NCBI GenBank assembly: GCA_009192285.1
Contig: WBVU01000005.1
Location: forward strand, 3,118,731 to 3,182,730
Origin: Morchella semilibera
Lineage: Eukaryota > Ascomycota > Pezizomycetes > Pezizales > Morchellaceae
DNA length: 64,000 nucleotides
Direction: 5' to 3'
The translations under genes were made by a program, and so were the position numbers. The notes beneath the pieces were generated by a model. That model did no database searches, was not told the origin of the DNA, and saw only the letters and a list, made by a program, of their open reading frames with translations. Shown one piece after another: positions 1-11,459 of the stretch; the stretch's first letter is position 1; every line of letters begins with the position of its first letter.

Positions 1-921
1 CAAGGTGCCGGATATGTGAATGCCGAAAAGGTGCTTACATATGCCACCAGTGTTTATCCTGGAAAGCTCGAACTCAACGATACTGCGTACTTCAGGCCTG
101 GACACTATATTGACATCAAGAACTCTGGCACTGAAGAAGTCGAATACTTCATTACCCACGAGGCCGCAGCAACCATCAACTCCTTTGAGCCTGGCGGAAT
201 TGATCCCCAATCCTTCCCGGGCACTTTCATAAACGAAACTGCAACTGTCACCTTCACTCGCACAATTATCAGCGTCCGCCCCAAGACCACAAACTCCTTT
301 AAAGTAGCATTCACACCTCCCAATGTCCCCACGGCACTCTTCCCCGTTTATTCAGGCAAGATTGTCATTACCGGTTCCAATGGCGAGGTACTAAGCATTC
401 CCTACATGGGTATAGCGGGAAAACTTTATGACGTCAAATCGTGGGATCTTAAAAAAGGATGGCCCCTCATATTCGACAATGCCGCCGGTGTTGATATATC
501 TGGTCCTGCAAACTTCACCCTCAATGGTACCGATGTTCCTGGTGTGGCGTTTCAGAACCACTTTGGCTCCGCAGAGATTCGATGGGATGTTGTCGAGACA
601 GACTGGGCTCCACACGAATGGCGTTATCCCCCTGTTCCTGGAAGCAACAAGTTTGTTGGCTCGATCATTACTCGCGCTGAAGGGGAAGAATTCCCACTGT
701 ATTATCAGCCTCGCCATGGACCCTATGAGCAGAACTATTACAGTTACTACACCTGGGGTGGTAATCTCACCGATGGGACAACAATCGAGCCTGGGAAGTA
801 CAGGTTCTTATTCCAAACACTTAAGGTGACTGGTGCGAGGGCGAGGAGTTCGGATTGGCAGAGGAAGTTGTCGGATGTGATCACTATTCGTCCAATTTCG
901 AACTCGACAGAGCTGGCCTGA
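1..921 (+). CDS. Subtilisin-like serine protease, C-terminal part (5' end outside window)
   Basis: The frame is open from the first base to a TGA at 919-921, so this is the last ~306 residues of a gene that starts upstream. It opens with QGAGYVNAEKV, which matches the end of the peptidase S8 catalytic domain, where the segment after the catalytic Ser closes with a QGAG.hNA motif. A beta-rich region follows that resembles the Fn3-like/C5a-peptidase domain of large extracellular subtilases of the Vpr type. Several N-glycosylation sequons (NET, NGT, NLT) agree with secretion. The catalytic Asp, His and Ser and the signal peptide are not in the window. The role, extracellular protein breakdown, is inferred from the family. 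No intron is visible in this part. Confidence 0.85.
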   Translation, partial: QGAGYVNAEKVLTYATSVYPGKLELNDTAYFRPGHYIDIKNSGTEEVEYFITHEAAATINSFEPGGIDPQSFPGTFINETATVTFTRTIISVRPKTTNSFKVAFTPPNVPTALFPVYSGKIVITGSNGEVLSIPYMGIAGKLYDVKSWDLKKGWPLIFDNAAGVDISGPANFTLNGTDVPGVAFQNHFGSAEIRWDVVETDWAPHEWRYPPVPGSNKFVGSIITRAEGEEFPLYYQPRHGPYEQNYYSYYTWGGNLTDGTTIEPGKYRFLFQTLKVTGARARSSDWQRKLSDVITIRPISNSTELA

Positions 922-1416
922 TCGTGTTTATTGTTTTTCGTGTCCCTGTAAATTACCGAGTGGAGCTGTACCTACAAATAGAGTCACATAATAAGAGGGG
1001 TCTACCCAAATTTGGCCGGCGGTGCCTTTGTTTAATAAAGCGTCTCGCCCTTCTTGATCTTGTCCATGAAATTTTCAGCTAAACGCAGTTCGATTACGAA
1101 GGCTGGTTACTGATGGCAAGGGACCACATGCCGGTTGTTTAAGTATACAAGAGTAATTAGAAAACCTCACATACAAAAAAAAGAGGTCGTTGTCGTTTAA
1201 ATAAATGAGGTCAAACCCGTTGTAAGAATCTAGATTTATTGAGCTTGATTAAATCACGTGGAAATATAGGAATTGAATAGCTATTAGTTACGAGGTCATT
1301 CACTGGCTTGGTATTGAATCAGGGTATCTCGTTAAGTTAACAGAACTATTAGAAAATGCCTTTCACTTTTTTGTTGCATATCTAGACTTCCCAAGGTAGA
1401 TGGCTTAGTTGCCTCC
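922..1416. other. Intergenic, tail-to-tail gap
   Basis: This gap separates the 3' ends of the protease and the RRM gene. It is AT-rich with no open frame I can support and no recognisable repeat. Confidence 0.5.
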
Positions 1417-2164
1417 TTAGTAACCGTATCCACCACCACCACCACCCTGGTTTCCATAGCCTAGGAGAGTTGTTAGTAGATGAAAGAGTATTAACATGCT
1501 AGAATAAATTCTTACCTCCATTACCGCCATAGCCACCGCCGCCGCCGTAGCCGCCGCCGCCGCCACGGTTGTATCCTCCTCCTCCTCCTCCTCCACCACC
1601 TCCACGGCGGTCTTCGGCGACGACAACGCTAATTCTACGGCCATCGAACCTACATCCATAGTTAGCACTGACAGCACTGACGCCTAGAGAAAAATTTGAG
1701 TTAAAGCTTACTCGGTATCGTTCATGGCTTCGATGGCTGCATTGGCATCAGACTCCTTGGTGTACTTGACGAAGCCAAATCCACGGGACCTGCCAGTCTC
1801 ACGGTCCTTTACGACAACCTAGGGGGGTGGAAACGCAAAAGTCAGACATATTTTTCTCATTTTTTCCCCCTCATTTTTTTTTTTTCATTATTTCTCCCCC
1901 CAATCTTGATTCCTGTTTAGTACCAGGAAGGGAGAGACAAACGGCTTCTTCAACCTCACCGAACTCCTCGAATCTGGCTCTGAGGCTGTGGTCGTCGGTG
2001 TTCCACGACAAAGATCTGGGGGTGGCAGGATGTGAGTTTAGTGAATGACCCATCAATTCAAAGGTAAGGATAGAATGGGGGTGGAACTGGCAAACAGGTA
2101 GATGAGGCTGAGGTATGGGGATGGGGGCGGAAGAGACAACTAACCTGATGAAAAGTTTCGACAT
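1417..2164 (-). CDS. Glycine-rich RNA-binding protein (single RRM)
   Basis: Five exons: 2164-2145, 2015-1943, 1818-1712, 1649-1516 and 1460-1417, giving 125 residues. All four introns have GT..AG ends and keep frame. The protein begins [15 protein letters not shown], where KLFIRSL is RNP2, and continues through [18 protein letters not shown] into the RNP1 motif RGFGFVKY. The RRM ends at [14 protein letters not shown] near residue 85. A tail of Gly with Tyr and Asn follows, ending GGGGYGY. This is the class of small RRM-Gly proteins that bind RNA in the nucleus or cytoplasm and are often cold- or stress-regulated; the target RNAs cannot be told. The third residue pair of RNP2 is RS instead of the usual GG or GN. 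Confidence 0.9.
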
Positions 2165-2973
2165 TATTACGATTTAGAACCGAAAATACTGGACAGAAAA
2201 TTTAACACGCCGCTGGCAATTATTGAAAGAGGGACAAAGACAAGACAGGACAATGAACGGGGAGAAAGTACGTAGCGAAAAGAGTGGATGATAGTTGTTG
2301 TTGTTAATGCTGGGTTTTCTCAGAAAGAGAGTGAGAGGATGGATGGATGAACGAGAAAGAGAAGAGGGGGAGTGGAAGAGTAGGAGAAAATTTGAACGAG
2401 AAATAGCGGGGGTAAAAGTATGGGCAGAGGCAGCGGCGAAAGTGCGTCACAAAAAATGGCTCGCACCTTCCTGCTTGCCTACCACCACGTCTCCACCTCT
2501 CAAAGAGCCCTAACTTTTCACTACTAAGGAAGCTATCTATTTGATCAACACACCTGAATTTTGCGTGATGATTTGCTTTGAGCTTTTTACATAGATATGC
2601 ATACAGATTACCTACTCCTCCAAGGTATCTCTGACTGTTTTTCCTGGTTTGCAGGCGGTTGTCCGGTATGGCATGCGCCAAGGAAAGGGGGATGCTAGTA
2701 GCTAGCCAGTTGGTTTTCACAGCACACGACGCGTGTGTGTGTGGGAGATCCTTGGCAGAGTGGACTTGCAAAAAGGTTACCCGGACTTTAAAAGAGCTCA
2801 GTTTCGTGGGTTGCCTAACATGCATTGCAAAATTTCAATGTGGTCCAGGCCATGGTCCTCAAGAAGGAGCTCTGGTGTATTAAATTTTGTGATGTGAGTA
2901 GGCGGTTAAATACCTTCTCCCAGTTTTTATAGTTGATCTTCATAAAGTCACCCCACATACCCATAGAATAGAC

Positions 2974-3073
2974 CCTTTGCGCAAAAGACCCCAGAGTCTT
3001 TTTCTACTTGTGTGATTTGTTGATGGGAGGATAGGCACCAATCAAGAGGACTCTGGAGTCTTTTGCGCAAAGG
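2974..3073. repeat. 100-bp inverted-repeat (hairpin) element
   Basis: A 25-base left arm (2974-2998, starting CCTTTGCGCAAAAGA) is matched in reverse complement by 3049-3073 with one difference, around a ~50-base centre. The core TTTGCGCAAA is itself palindromic. It could be a small MITE-like element or a transcribed hairpin; no target duplication was made out. Confidence 0.6.
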
Positions 3074-3423
3074 ACGCAAAGGACCTAATACCTTTATGAT
3101 GCAAGGAGCTAGGAGATAGACGCAAGTTTTGTCCGGATTTAACTGAAATACATATGTATGTACATAATCTATTCAATTGACGAATCAGCGTACATACAGA
3201 GACACATACATGCTCATTAACTTATTATCTATCTTTCCTCCTCTAGATCGACAGAAATGTTACATTATTGCAGGTCCCCAACAAGACGATTATGGTGCGG
3301 CCGCTGAAAACTAAATCTTGGCTGCAACCTGTAATAGGAATATAGGGTATAATACTGTTCACCATGTCTTGGCGCTTTTTACATACAAAATAGGTAAATG
3401 CCACCCTTGAAACTTTTCAACCA

Positions 3424-3511
3424 GACAAAATATCAAAAATCTAACACAGCGAAGTCTTTACATTAGCTATATATATAACTTGCTTTGTTAGATTTTTGAT
3501 ATCTTGTTTTG
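3424..3511. repeat. Short inverted repeat
   Basis: The left arm around ATATCAAAAATCTAACA and the right arm around TGTTAGATTTTTGATAT pair almost perfectly for about 25-30 bases, with a ~25-base AT-rich loop. Both arms read AT-rich with no coding potential. Confidence 0.55.
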
Positions 3512-3590
3512 ATATCTTACATATCCGCTTGCCCCCGAAACATTAAAAACAAAAAACACGGCGCGGGAAACCTGCATGTAGAAAAAGAGG

Positions 3591-3726
3591 GGTGGGGTCA
3601 CTACGGTATTCTCGTTGGTACGCTAGCATTGCGGTACCGGTAAGAATACGGTATTTGTACAATACTCTTCCTCTAATGCCGATTTGATTCGGTATTTGTC
3701 ACTAAATTCCGTAGTGATTTCACCCC
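3591..3726. repeat. Possible MITE with imperfect terminal repeats
   Basis: The left end GGGGTCACTACGGTATT and the reverse complement of the right end, GGGGTGAAATCACTACGG, share the same sequence apart from a four-base gap. The total is about 136 bp with no coding capacity. Flanking target duplications are not clear. Confidence 0.4.
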
Positions 3727-4515
3727 ATTTTTTCATACTGTATTTACTTCTTGCTAACTATAACTTAATCACGTGATAGTATTGTTGAATCACTCGGTAA
3801 TTTATATACACCCCTAGTAATACACGTACATGTATTTATCCACTGCTCTATCATGGGTAATACATTATCAATCGCAGAGAATAAAGTTTGTATTATCTAG
3901 CTTGAAGGATAACCATGTAATATATCTAATACCCTATGCAGGTGATCGACATATTGTGATTATCCGCCTCGTCGGTATTCTCTTGGTAGACGGAAACAAT
4001 ACCCTCAACCCCAGGATACCTTATATAATTATCCCGTGACGTTATACGAAATCTGTTACTATCCCATCACCCATAGCAGAGGGCTTTGAAGCCCTCGCCA
4101 GTAGCCAACGGTGCCTGGTTCTCAACCGTGTATTCTCAGGTCGACCTCAGGACTCATCAACATGATTTTTAATGCGTTGAGCCTATAGTAGGCTTGTATT
4201 GTTTCATGAGTAGTGGGTTGCGGAGGAGGCCTCGAGGCCGAGGGCTGTAGCCAAAGGGCCAAAATCAAGCTACGAGCCATTGGCAACCTAATGTAAATGC
4301 GGATTGATCTCCCTCTCTTCGTTATAGTTTTCTCTGACACCAGTTGCTCCTCCTATCCTTAGTCTTCCAACCAAGTACCTTTCCTCTTCCTCTTCTTTCC
4401 CCCCATCAATTTCTTTTGAATGTGATCTCTCTACATATACATATACCGTTTCCGCCCTCAAATCTCCGTCTACTTCTTTTCCCGTCTTTTGTTACTTCCT
4501 TTCGCCCCAATATGG

Positions 4516-5060
4516 TTATGAGGATTCGTGTATACTTTGTGTTGTCGCATGCTTCGTAGCTGATCTGCGTAGTGCCCTGGCCTCCTTCTCTGTAAGCTCA
4601 AGTCTTGGTGGCGATTCTCCATCTTCTTTGCTTTCTTCTAGCTTCCTTTTCAATGATTCTGCAGCCTTTTGTTCAACTGATGCAGGTTTGGTGGCCACCT
4701 CTACTCTCCACCGCCGAACCCGCCGTCGATCTGAATCTCGCAACTGGGCCCCCCTGGCTTTCAGTAGTTGGTTAGATACACCCGTGGTATTCACGATTGC
4801 TCTCCACCGCTGGCTTGTGGCCCGTCTTTCAACCGCCTGTCTTTCAACCCTCGCCCCTACCACATGTTGCAGGTTCTCGATTGATGAGGCAAAAGAATTT
4901 GCTTTTTCTTTATTAACAGGATCATTTTTGGCCTCTATCTCAGCCTTGTCTCTCGACGCAACGGCTACCTGAATTTCCGCGTCACGAATATCAACAACCT
5001 ATACGTTGTCAGCTGTAAGGCCTTGCAATATAGCAATCTGGGTGATAACCATGGCGATAT
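4516..5060 (-). pseudogene. Decayed coding stretch of unknown family
   Basis: A long reading frame on this strand encodes a highly charged, helical sequence rich in Arg, Glu, Ala and Lys. Recognisable pieces include SIENLQHVVGARVERQAVER, NTTGVSNQLLKARG and LELTEKEARALRR. The same composition continues upstream of the longest open part, but the frame looks degraded there and no plausible start or promoter is visible. I do not recognise the family. It could be the tail of a host gene copy or of a mobile-element protein. It sits in gene-poor DNA with small inverted repeats, which favours a dead copy. Confidence 0.35.
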
Positions 5061-7079
5061 CTTTGAAAGATATATCTGAAAGGCGGCCCTGTCGAGTTTG
5101 GTCATAGAACTTGTGGTGAGTATTTTTATTATACTTGTGGTGTAGTTTCTGATTATTACGACTTGCATAGACACGTTATTGGGCAATTATTTAGACCCTT
5201 TAACTACTAACATACACCTAGATGCCCCGTCATAGGTGTATACTTTAAGTTCTACCTTTTATTTATTTGAGTTTAGTCAGAACGCACAAAGGCCCAGAAT
5301 CTGCAGGTCAAGGAAGAAAGAAATCAGGCAGAAGGCCCTAACTAGCGGCGCAAAGATAAAGGAAAAATCTAGGTTCATCACCTCCAATCGTCTTTACAAA
5401 CTTAGCCCAATAAAGAGGCGGAACACGGCTAGCGAACAAAGAAATGCCAGTCTGTCTCTCGATTCGCCGATGGTAGCGGCGGTGGGAAAGTCACTCGTTT
5501 TATTTTTTAATGTGTAAATGAATCAATAAATATGCATTTAGCAACCTGTAGTAAAACATATGAGGGAATACTAATAGTATACAACGTTAACGAGCGGTAA
5601 ATGTGTCGAAGGTGATTTTACCACAGGTGGTATAAGCACTGGATTTCAGTCATTGTGCTACATGCTTAATAATTTCCCACCAGGAACCAGTATAAAGTCT
5701 GAATTCCAGTCTTTATTCCGTGCTATTTCCAAGGAGTCTGTGTTTGGTACAGCAATATCTTCCACTCAATCTCAGCTCGTGGTAAAGTGCCTGCCTCTTC
5801 AACACCTACAAGTCGAGAAAGTGGGTCGATGCAGCTGCGTACTTAGGTGGTAAATAGATTACTCTACCGATGTATTGAAATATGTGAGCTACAAAACCTG
5901 TCCCACCGATCATTTCCTAAGGAGTTGCGTCACATTTCTCAGATCCTAGCCCCCACACTTGAAATTTTAGTTCGCCCAGCCTTGTCTGCTAGACACGTCA
6001 TCTTTGAACCGGATGAAAACTACATGTCTCAGTAGGGTAAGGTATGAAGTGCAAAAAGAGGACCACCCAAGTCCAAATAGTTGATTTGTAGCTTCAACCC
6101 TCTTGGTGGAGTGGTGTAATTATTCCTCACAGATTATCGTTCATTGGCCCCTAGTTACCAAGTTCGGCTTGCTTTAGGGCTTGTAGTCACCATACCCCCA
6201 ATTACATTAATATTAGGGTTTAACGAACCCCCACACTAGTGCAACCCATCTGAATATAGGCCTAGCTATTCAGGTGCTTATCGAACAAGATGTTATGCAG
6301 GTGTTCTACACCTGAATGTCTCCTGGCCTGGGCTCTGCTCTCTGTAAGGAGTTTACTATCTAGCGAAAAACGCATGAATGGTAATTTTCATTTTGCAAGA
6401 AATCATAGTAAATCAATCTATTGAATTGGCTTGATAAACTGTATGACCTTGTAGTATCATATTTCTAGGCTAGCGGAACACCTCGAACCTAGGATAGAAA
6501 TTTATAGGGTTATAGACCTGTAGCCGTAGACTAAACAAAATTTTTATCAGCCGTGGGTGGTGCTATACGTAAAGTACCTATAGCTGCATGTATACCATAT
6601 GTGATGAAAAAACATCAGGGGCTAACCGGGGTAAAGACTAAGGCGCGTGTTAATGTGGGTTAGGTTTCTTGTTGTTTAAATGATGCTGACCTATGGAGCC
6701 TCCACAACGTCGCGAGTGATAGTCTGTGAAAACGGCCAAGCCGAAACCGCGACGTCTCCTTAATTCCGATAACGATGAGCCTTTTTAATCAACACTAGCA
6801 TTCAAAAGAATACAAGAGCTTCTATTTGAATTATGAACAACCTATGCCACCTATTTTGTCTGGACAAAGTAATCTGGGCATCATAAGCGGTATGCCCTTC
6901 ACAAGTTCCAAACGCCCTACTAAAAAAGAAAGAAAGAAAGAAAGACGACTTTATACACCATGCAAGTAAAAAATAAGAAGAAGAAAAATGCTCTAATTGA
7001 AAGAGTGAACCGACAAAAGAAACCCAAATATTTAGCCGAAATACTGAAAAATAGGTATTCCAACCCTTCTATGCAAAGT
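5061..7079. other. Intergenic, AT-rich, no supported gene
   Basis: Only short open frames with no conserved look. Around 6924-6943 there is a GAAA microsatellite. I see no other defined element. Confidence 0.45.
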
Positions 7080-7505
7080 CTATGTGGTGTAATCATCGGA
7101 ATAATCCTCATACTCGCTCTCCAGGTCCCCCTCGTTTGGTCCCCTCGCCGAGACTCCCCACTCTCGCTCATGCATCATCTTCTCATGCTTGCTCCCGAAC
7201 CATGTTGCAACCTTATCGATCTCAAAAGGGCTCAAGTCTGCTTTCTCAAACGCACGAAACAGTCGTCGATGAGAGGCATAGCGTCCCAGTCTCATCCGCG
7301 TGGGCTCGTTGTTGTAATCCCATCCAGGATGCTTGGTCTCCGGCCGCCCTTCATCCGGCAAAAAGCCAAACCAAGAGATGATCTCACAGCGTATTTCAGG
7401 GACTATGCATCGTGCGACAAAGTCATCGAAATCGCGTGGATCCTTCGCGGTTGGGTTTGGGAAGAGGAGTTTGTAGAGAACGGTGGGAGTGGGTTTCTTT
7501 TGCAT
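7080..7505 (-). CDS. Hypothetical small acidic-tailed protein
   Basis: A 141-residue single-exon protein. I chose the ATG at 7505 because the residues before it (up to 7598) are low-complexity and read like 5' UTR. The sequence looks folded: FDDFVARCIVPEIRCEIISW, then LPDEGRPETKHPGWDYNNEP, then RLFRAFEKADLSPFEIDKVA, and it ends with an acidic Tyr-rich tail (EYEDYSDDYTT). There is no signal peptide or membrane segment. I do not recognise the family. The balanced composition, Trp content and lack of repeats favour a real gene. The opposite-strand open frames here look like shadows. Confidence 0.6.
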   Translation of the reverse strand: MQKKPTPTVLYKLLFPNPTAKDPRDFDDFVARCIVPEIRCEIISWFGFLPDEGRPETKHPGWDYNNEPTRMRLGRYASHRRLFRAFEKADLSPFEIDKVATWFGSKHEKMMHEREWGVSARGPNEGDLESEYEDYSDDYTT

Positions 7506-8762
7506 GGTTGCGGGTAAATGGGGTATTGGTGTGGAGGGGCAGGAGAAGAGGAGGGGTTGTTGCCGCTTTTTGGTTGTGCTGATGTGGGGAATAACCAACT
7601 GGCCACTAAAGTGATGTAGTTGTTGAATAATGTGAAGGTTCTCGAGTAATGGTTGTCAGCGAGATCTCCTAGAGGGTATTTTTCTCTTAATTCGGGAGGT
7701 GGTACTCGATCGGCAAACAAGAGCCGAGTGGAAACACAACGCGAAGCCGCCGAGGAGATCTCGAGAGATAGAAATAAGGAAAGGAAGCGGGGGGAAAGGA
7801 GGGGGATTATTAGGATTAGGATTTTGTGTATGGGGGGGGGGTTGCAAAAGAGAAGTTTTAAGTAAGGAGCGTGTAATACTACAAACGAGAGAGTTGGAGG
7901 GGTTAAACACAAGACAAAACAAAACAACGAGATGAACCCGCTACGCCGAAGTTAATCCGGGATACCGGCCCATTTTGAACCCTGCAGCTTGCCACTGATA
8001 TTGTTACATGTCTGTGAAAGGTAGCGATCAGATGTTTCGGCATTGCTCTGAATTGATTCGTACCTTTTAGAGGGTTTCGAGTGGTTGCGGCGTCATACCG
8101 GTATTTACCGTAACTTTTCTCAGGAAAATCAAAAATTTAGGTATCGTGTGATCAATATTGAGTGATGAGAGATCCCGGTCGGCAGCTATACCTACTTTAC
8201 GGGCTTGGGGAAGTGAGTGATTGTAACACAGGGCCTCAGACTGAAGCAAAGTTATGGCGTCTGATCTTTTTTTTTTTTTTTTTCCACTGTTCAAAAATGT
8301 CAATGAGCAAATCTGGGCAGGTTTGAAACTGTTAGCAGTATGTGGCCGTTATGAGGAATTGGAGTCCTTGGCACTGACTGGGTTATGCACTGAGCCGTTA
8401 GTTTAAATACATGTATGTAGCACCCAACATAACATTGGCCCCGCCTGGATGCTACCACATTCCATTTTGAAATTGAGCTCTCCTCTAGAACTAAATCGAC
8501 GAAGGTTCCGGTGCGGATTCCGACCTTTATTATTCATAGTCGAATGCCCTGTAGTTAAACTTTTTGTGAGAGTGGTTGGTTTGCGTTGCATCAAACCCGG
8601 GAATTTGGAAGGTGGAAACGGTGGCCAAGACGACACCATTCATGCGGACCTGCATCTCCCCGACCCATCTCGGCTCGCCAATCTAGAGTACATGTCGATC
8701 GACAGCAGGGAGAAGCTCAGACATCAGTTGAAATAGGGAGAGGAGATAAGATTTTTGACAGA
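7506..8762. other. Divergent intergenic region
   Basis: It lies between the starts of the small hypothetical gene and the nuclease gene, so it should hold both promoters. It is GA-rich near 7640-7860 and has a T run near 8268-8283. The short open frames at 8403-8774 overlap on both strands and have no support. Confidence 0.4.
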
Positions 8763-11459
8763 ATGGTAAGCTAACTATAATCCTCCGAAGCTTCGTGCGG
8801 GCTGTTGCTTATTTGGGATATAGTCCACATTCATGGGAATTGTAGATGGTAGTTATACCAACCCATAAACTTGTTGTTTACTTAATCACAAGGTTACTTA
8901 CAGTTGCCCTACTGTACAGAGTTTCCAGACATTCGAAGTACATAGGCCCTCTCGATGTGTTCGATGTGACGAAGCTAAGACATGCACCATAGTCGATTAT
9001 TTTCGACAAAGCAAAGATCCCAATGCCAGAGCTCCACTTGCGTGTTTCCTAACTCATATTCACAGGTACACGTGGCAAATGCTTTGTTTATTGCTTTTGT
9101 ACTGACACTTAGAACAGCGACCATATCCAAGGTCTTGAGAACTTCTATGGTGGCCCGTTCATCCACTGTTCAGCAGCAACCAAGGAGCTTCTCCTGCGCT
9201 TGGAGCGTAGAGCTCATAGATGGAACTTTGCAAGGGGAGTTTTGGAGAGCCGTATATGTCAGTATATGGAGAAAAAGAATAAACTGGTATGATATTGTCA
9301 AAGCTGGGGGGGGGGGGGCGGTGGATGTTAGATGTTGACACGGGTGGATGATAGAAAGTAATACCTATGGAGACACCAACGGTGATAGAGTTGGACAGTG
9401 AGAGGAGTATACGTGTAACAATGTTTGACGTAAGTGGCATACGGAAAGAAGGGCACAGGGGAGATGACTAATTTCTCTCCAGGCAAATCACTGTCCAGGC
9501 GCTGTGATGTTTCTAATTGAAGGTGACGGCAAGGCTATTCTTTACACGGGCGATGTTCGAGGTAAGCACGGTGTCCGGGATGATGGCAAACCAAACTTTG
9601 CTAACTTCAACACAGCTGAGCCATGGTGGGTTGATTATTTGGGCAGGCACCCATTGCTAATTCCCTACACCACGGGAATAAAACGCCTTGACAAGCTCTA
9701 TTTAGATACGACGTTCATAGACCAAAAGATAGAGAACCAAGTATTCGCGTCTAAGGTAAGAAAGCCAAGTGTACCCTCTAAAGAGTTGCGAAATCTAATT
9801 AGGAGTCCAGCGTGAAGGGATTCGGGAACTTATAGAGACGATTGGGAAGTACCCATTAGACACAATATTTCACTTTAATACATGGACCTTCGGGTACGAA
9901 GATGTATGGGTTGCTCTTGCCGCCGCTTTTAACACCAAGGTAAGTTCACCATCGTGAGAATCTGGAGCAACCTTAACGTGCTATTAGATCCATTTAAGTA
10001 AATACCACTTCCGATTATTCTCGTTTATCAGCGCCCCTGAGGTTTACCCCCAAGGACCCTACCTCAGGGGTTATAAATTCGGGAACACGAATGTTAAAGG
10101 ATGTCTTACAACAAATCCCGAAGTTCGGTTCCACTCTTGTGAAAGAAAATATGGTTGTATGGGACTTGATGGGAAGAAGAACGTAGTGTGGATTACGCCC
10201 GTAATTATAAAATCTGGGGGTATTGATGTTCATGAAGCTGGCTCTGGAGATTGTAAGCTCTCAAAGATCAAGCCCTTCTCTAAACCTACTAATACTTGAC
10301 AGTGGAAAATCAGGACGACCTAGAGCTCTATGAAAATCAATTACAGCTGCTTCTTAACAGCCTAGGAGAGGGCATAGAGCCTAGTGTAAAAAGTCTTCTG
10401 CAAGCTGCCAGAAACACTAGAAAACAAGCACTGCCATTAACCTTAAATGAGGGGAAAGAAGGTGACGATATGTCTCTCGAAGAACTGCTGACCAAACTCT
10501 CCAAATCAGTCACGAGCGAAGGTATTTCTAGACTTGGTCTTATTCCAGATACCGAGATCCCAGCCCCTGACGGAAAATCTCTTCCAAACAAAATAACGTT
10601 TCCCTATTCTAGACATTCATCATATTCTGAGCTACGAGGCCTGGTCGCTTTATTTAGACCCCGTGATATTTATCCCTGTGTGGTTGATACGCAGTCGTGG
10701 GATGAAAGCAAAACAATGGAAAATCTCTTTGGCGACCTTTGCGAAGGGGAAACATTCGTACACGATGAAATTATGAAAAGGATGCTTGACTACGAAGGTC
10801 GAATCCAGGCAGAGTTGGAAGATGAAAGGAATAGGCGTGAGCTCCAAAGCCAGGAAAATCTCTACAAGGCGGAAGCGGAGGGTTTTGATACACAAAGTTT
10901 CAAAAAGCACCTCGAGAATGAAGACTCTGTAGTTCAGGATATTGGTCCGAATTCATCCCCGAGAACCCCACCTTCGAGAAAGCGGCGAGTAGATGAGGGA
11001 AGTGCGGGGGTTATAAGTATCACTAGCCCCACAACAGCTCATATCCCATCTTCACCCCATTTACCCCCGATTCTTTCTCCGAGAAAACGGAGAGAGATAT
11101 CCAACCTGGCGCTCATTGAGGCTGTCCGTCTTGCGGGCTCTTCAACTGCTGAAAGCACCCCTCAATCTTCGCCGGCACGCACTAGAGTCGAGGAAGACAA
11201 AGAGAGGGCCCTTAAAAGGCCTAAATGGAATCAGGGCGGGCCAGGAGTCTCAGCTCTAGATGAGTCGTGCGAAATACCTCAAACTAGCCAAAGGAAAGAG
11301 ACCCTGACACCCAGCATCGACTCGCGTAGGGGGAGTATCGACGAGGAACAGGTCAGAGAATCTATGGAGGCGGTGCTTGGGGTTGGCGGAAAAACGTGGT
11401 GGGATGTGGGGTTGAGTTGCACGAATGAGTGGAAGTATGAGGAGGAGGTTGAATTATAG
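8763..11459 (+). CDS. DNA cross-link repair nuclease, SNM1/Artemis type (metallo-beta-lactamase, beta-CASP/DRMBL)
   Basis: Ten exons give 707 residues: 8763-8765, 8904-8937, 8993-9065, 9118-9286, 9355-9429, 9483-9561, 9616-9755, 9811-9939, 9988-10252, 10303-11459. All junctions keep frame. The N-terminus reads EFPDIRIDYFRQSKDPNARA, typical of this family. Metal ligands are visible: THIHSDH (residues 33-39, motif 2), NHCPGAV (H121, motif 3) and YTGDVR (D142, motif 4). The DRMBL region is near the PYSRHSSYSELRGL motif. The last ~200 residues are a Ser/Pro-rich basic tail, probably disordered. The family processes DNA ends in inter-strand cross-link repair (Pso2/SNM1) or end joining (Artemis); which one cannot be told here. 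The first coding exon would be only the ATG, so the extreme N-terminus is the least certain part. Confidence 0.88.

Larger units (their letters stand above)
2165..4515. other. Intergenic region with small inverted-repeat elements
   Basis: No supported gene. The first 350 bases are the upstream region of the RRM gene and are GA-rich. The rest is AT-rich and holds three inverted-repeat structures, listed separately (2974-3073, 3424-3511, 3591-3726). Confidence 0.5.

Noticed and set aside
1417-1677. Single open frame with Val/Ala/Glu runs
   Set aside because: It reads through introns in the wrong frame of the RRM-Gly gene.
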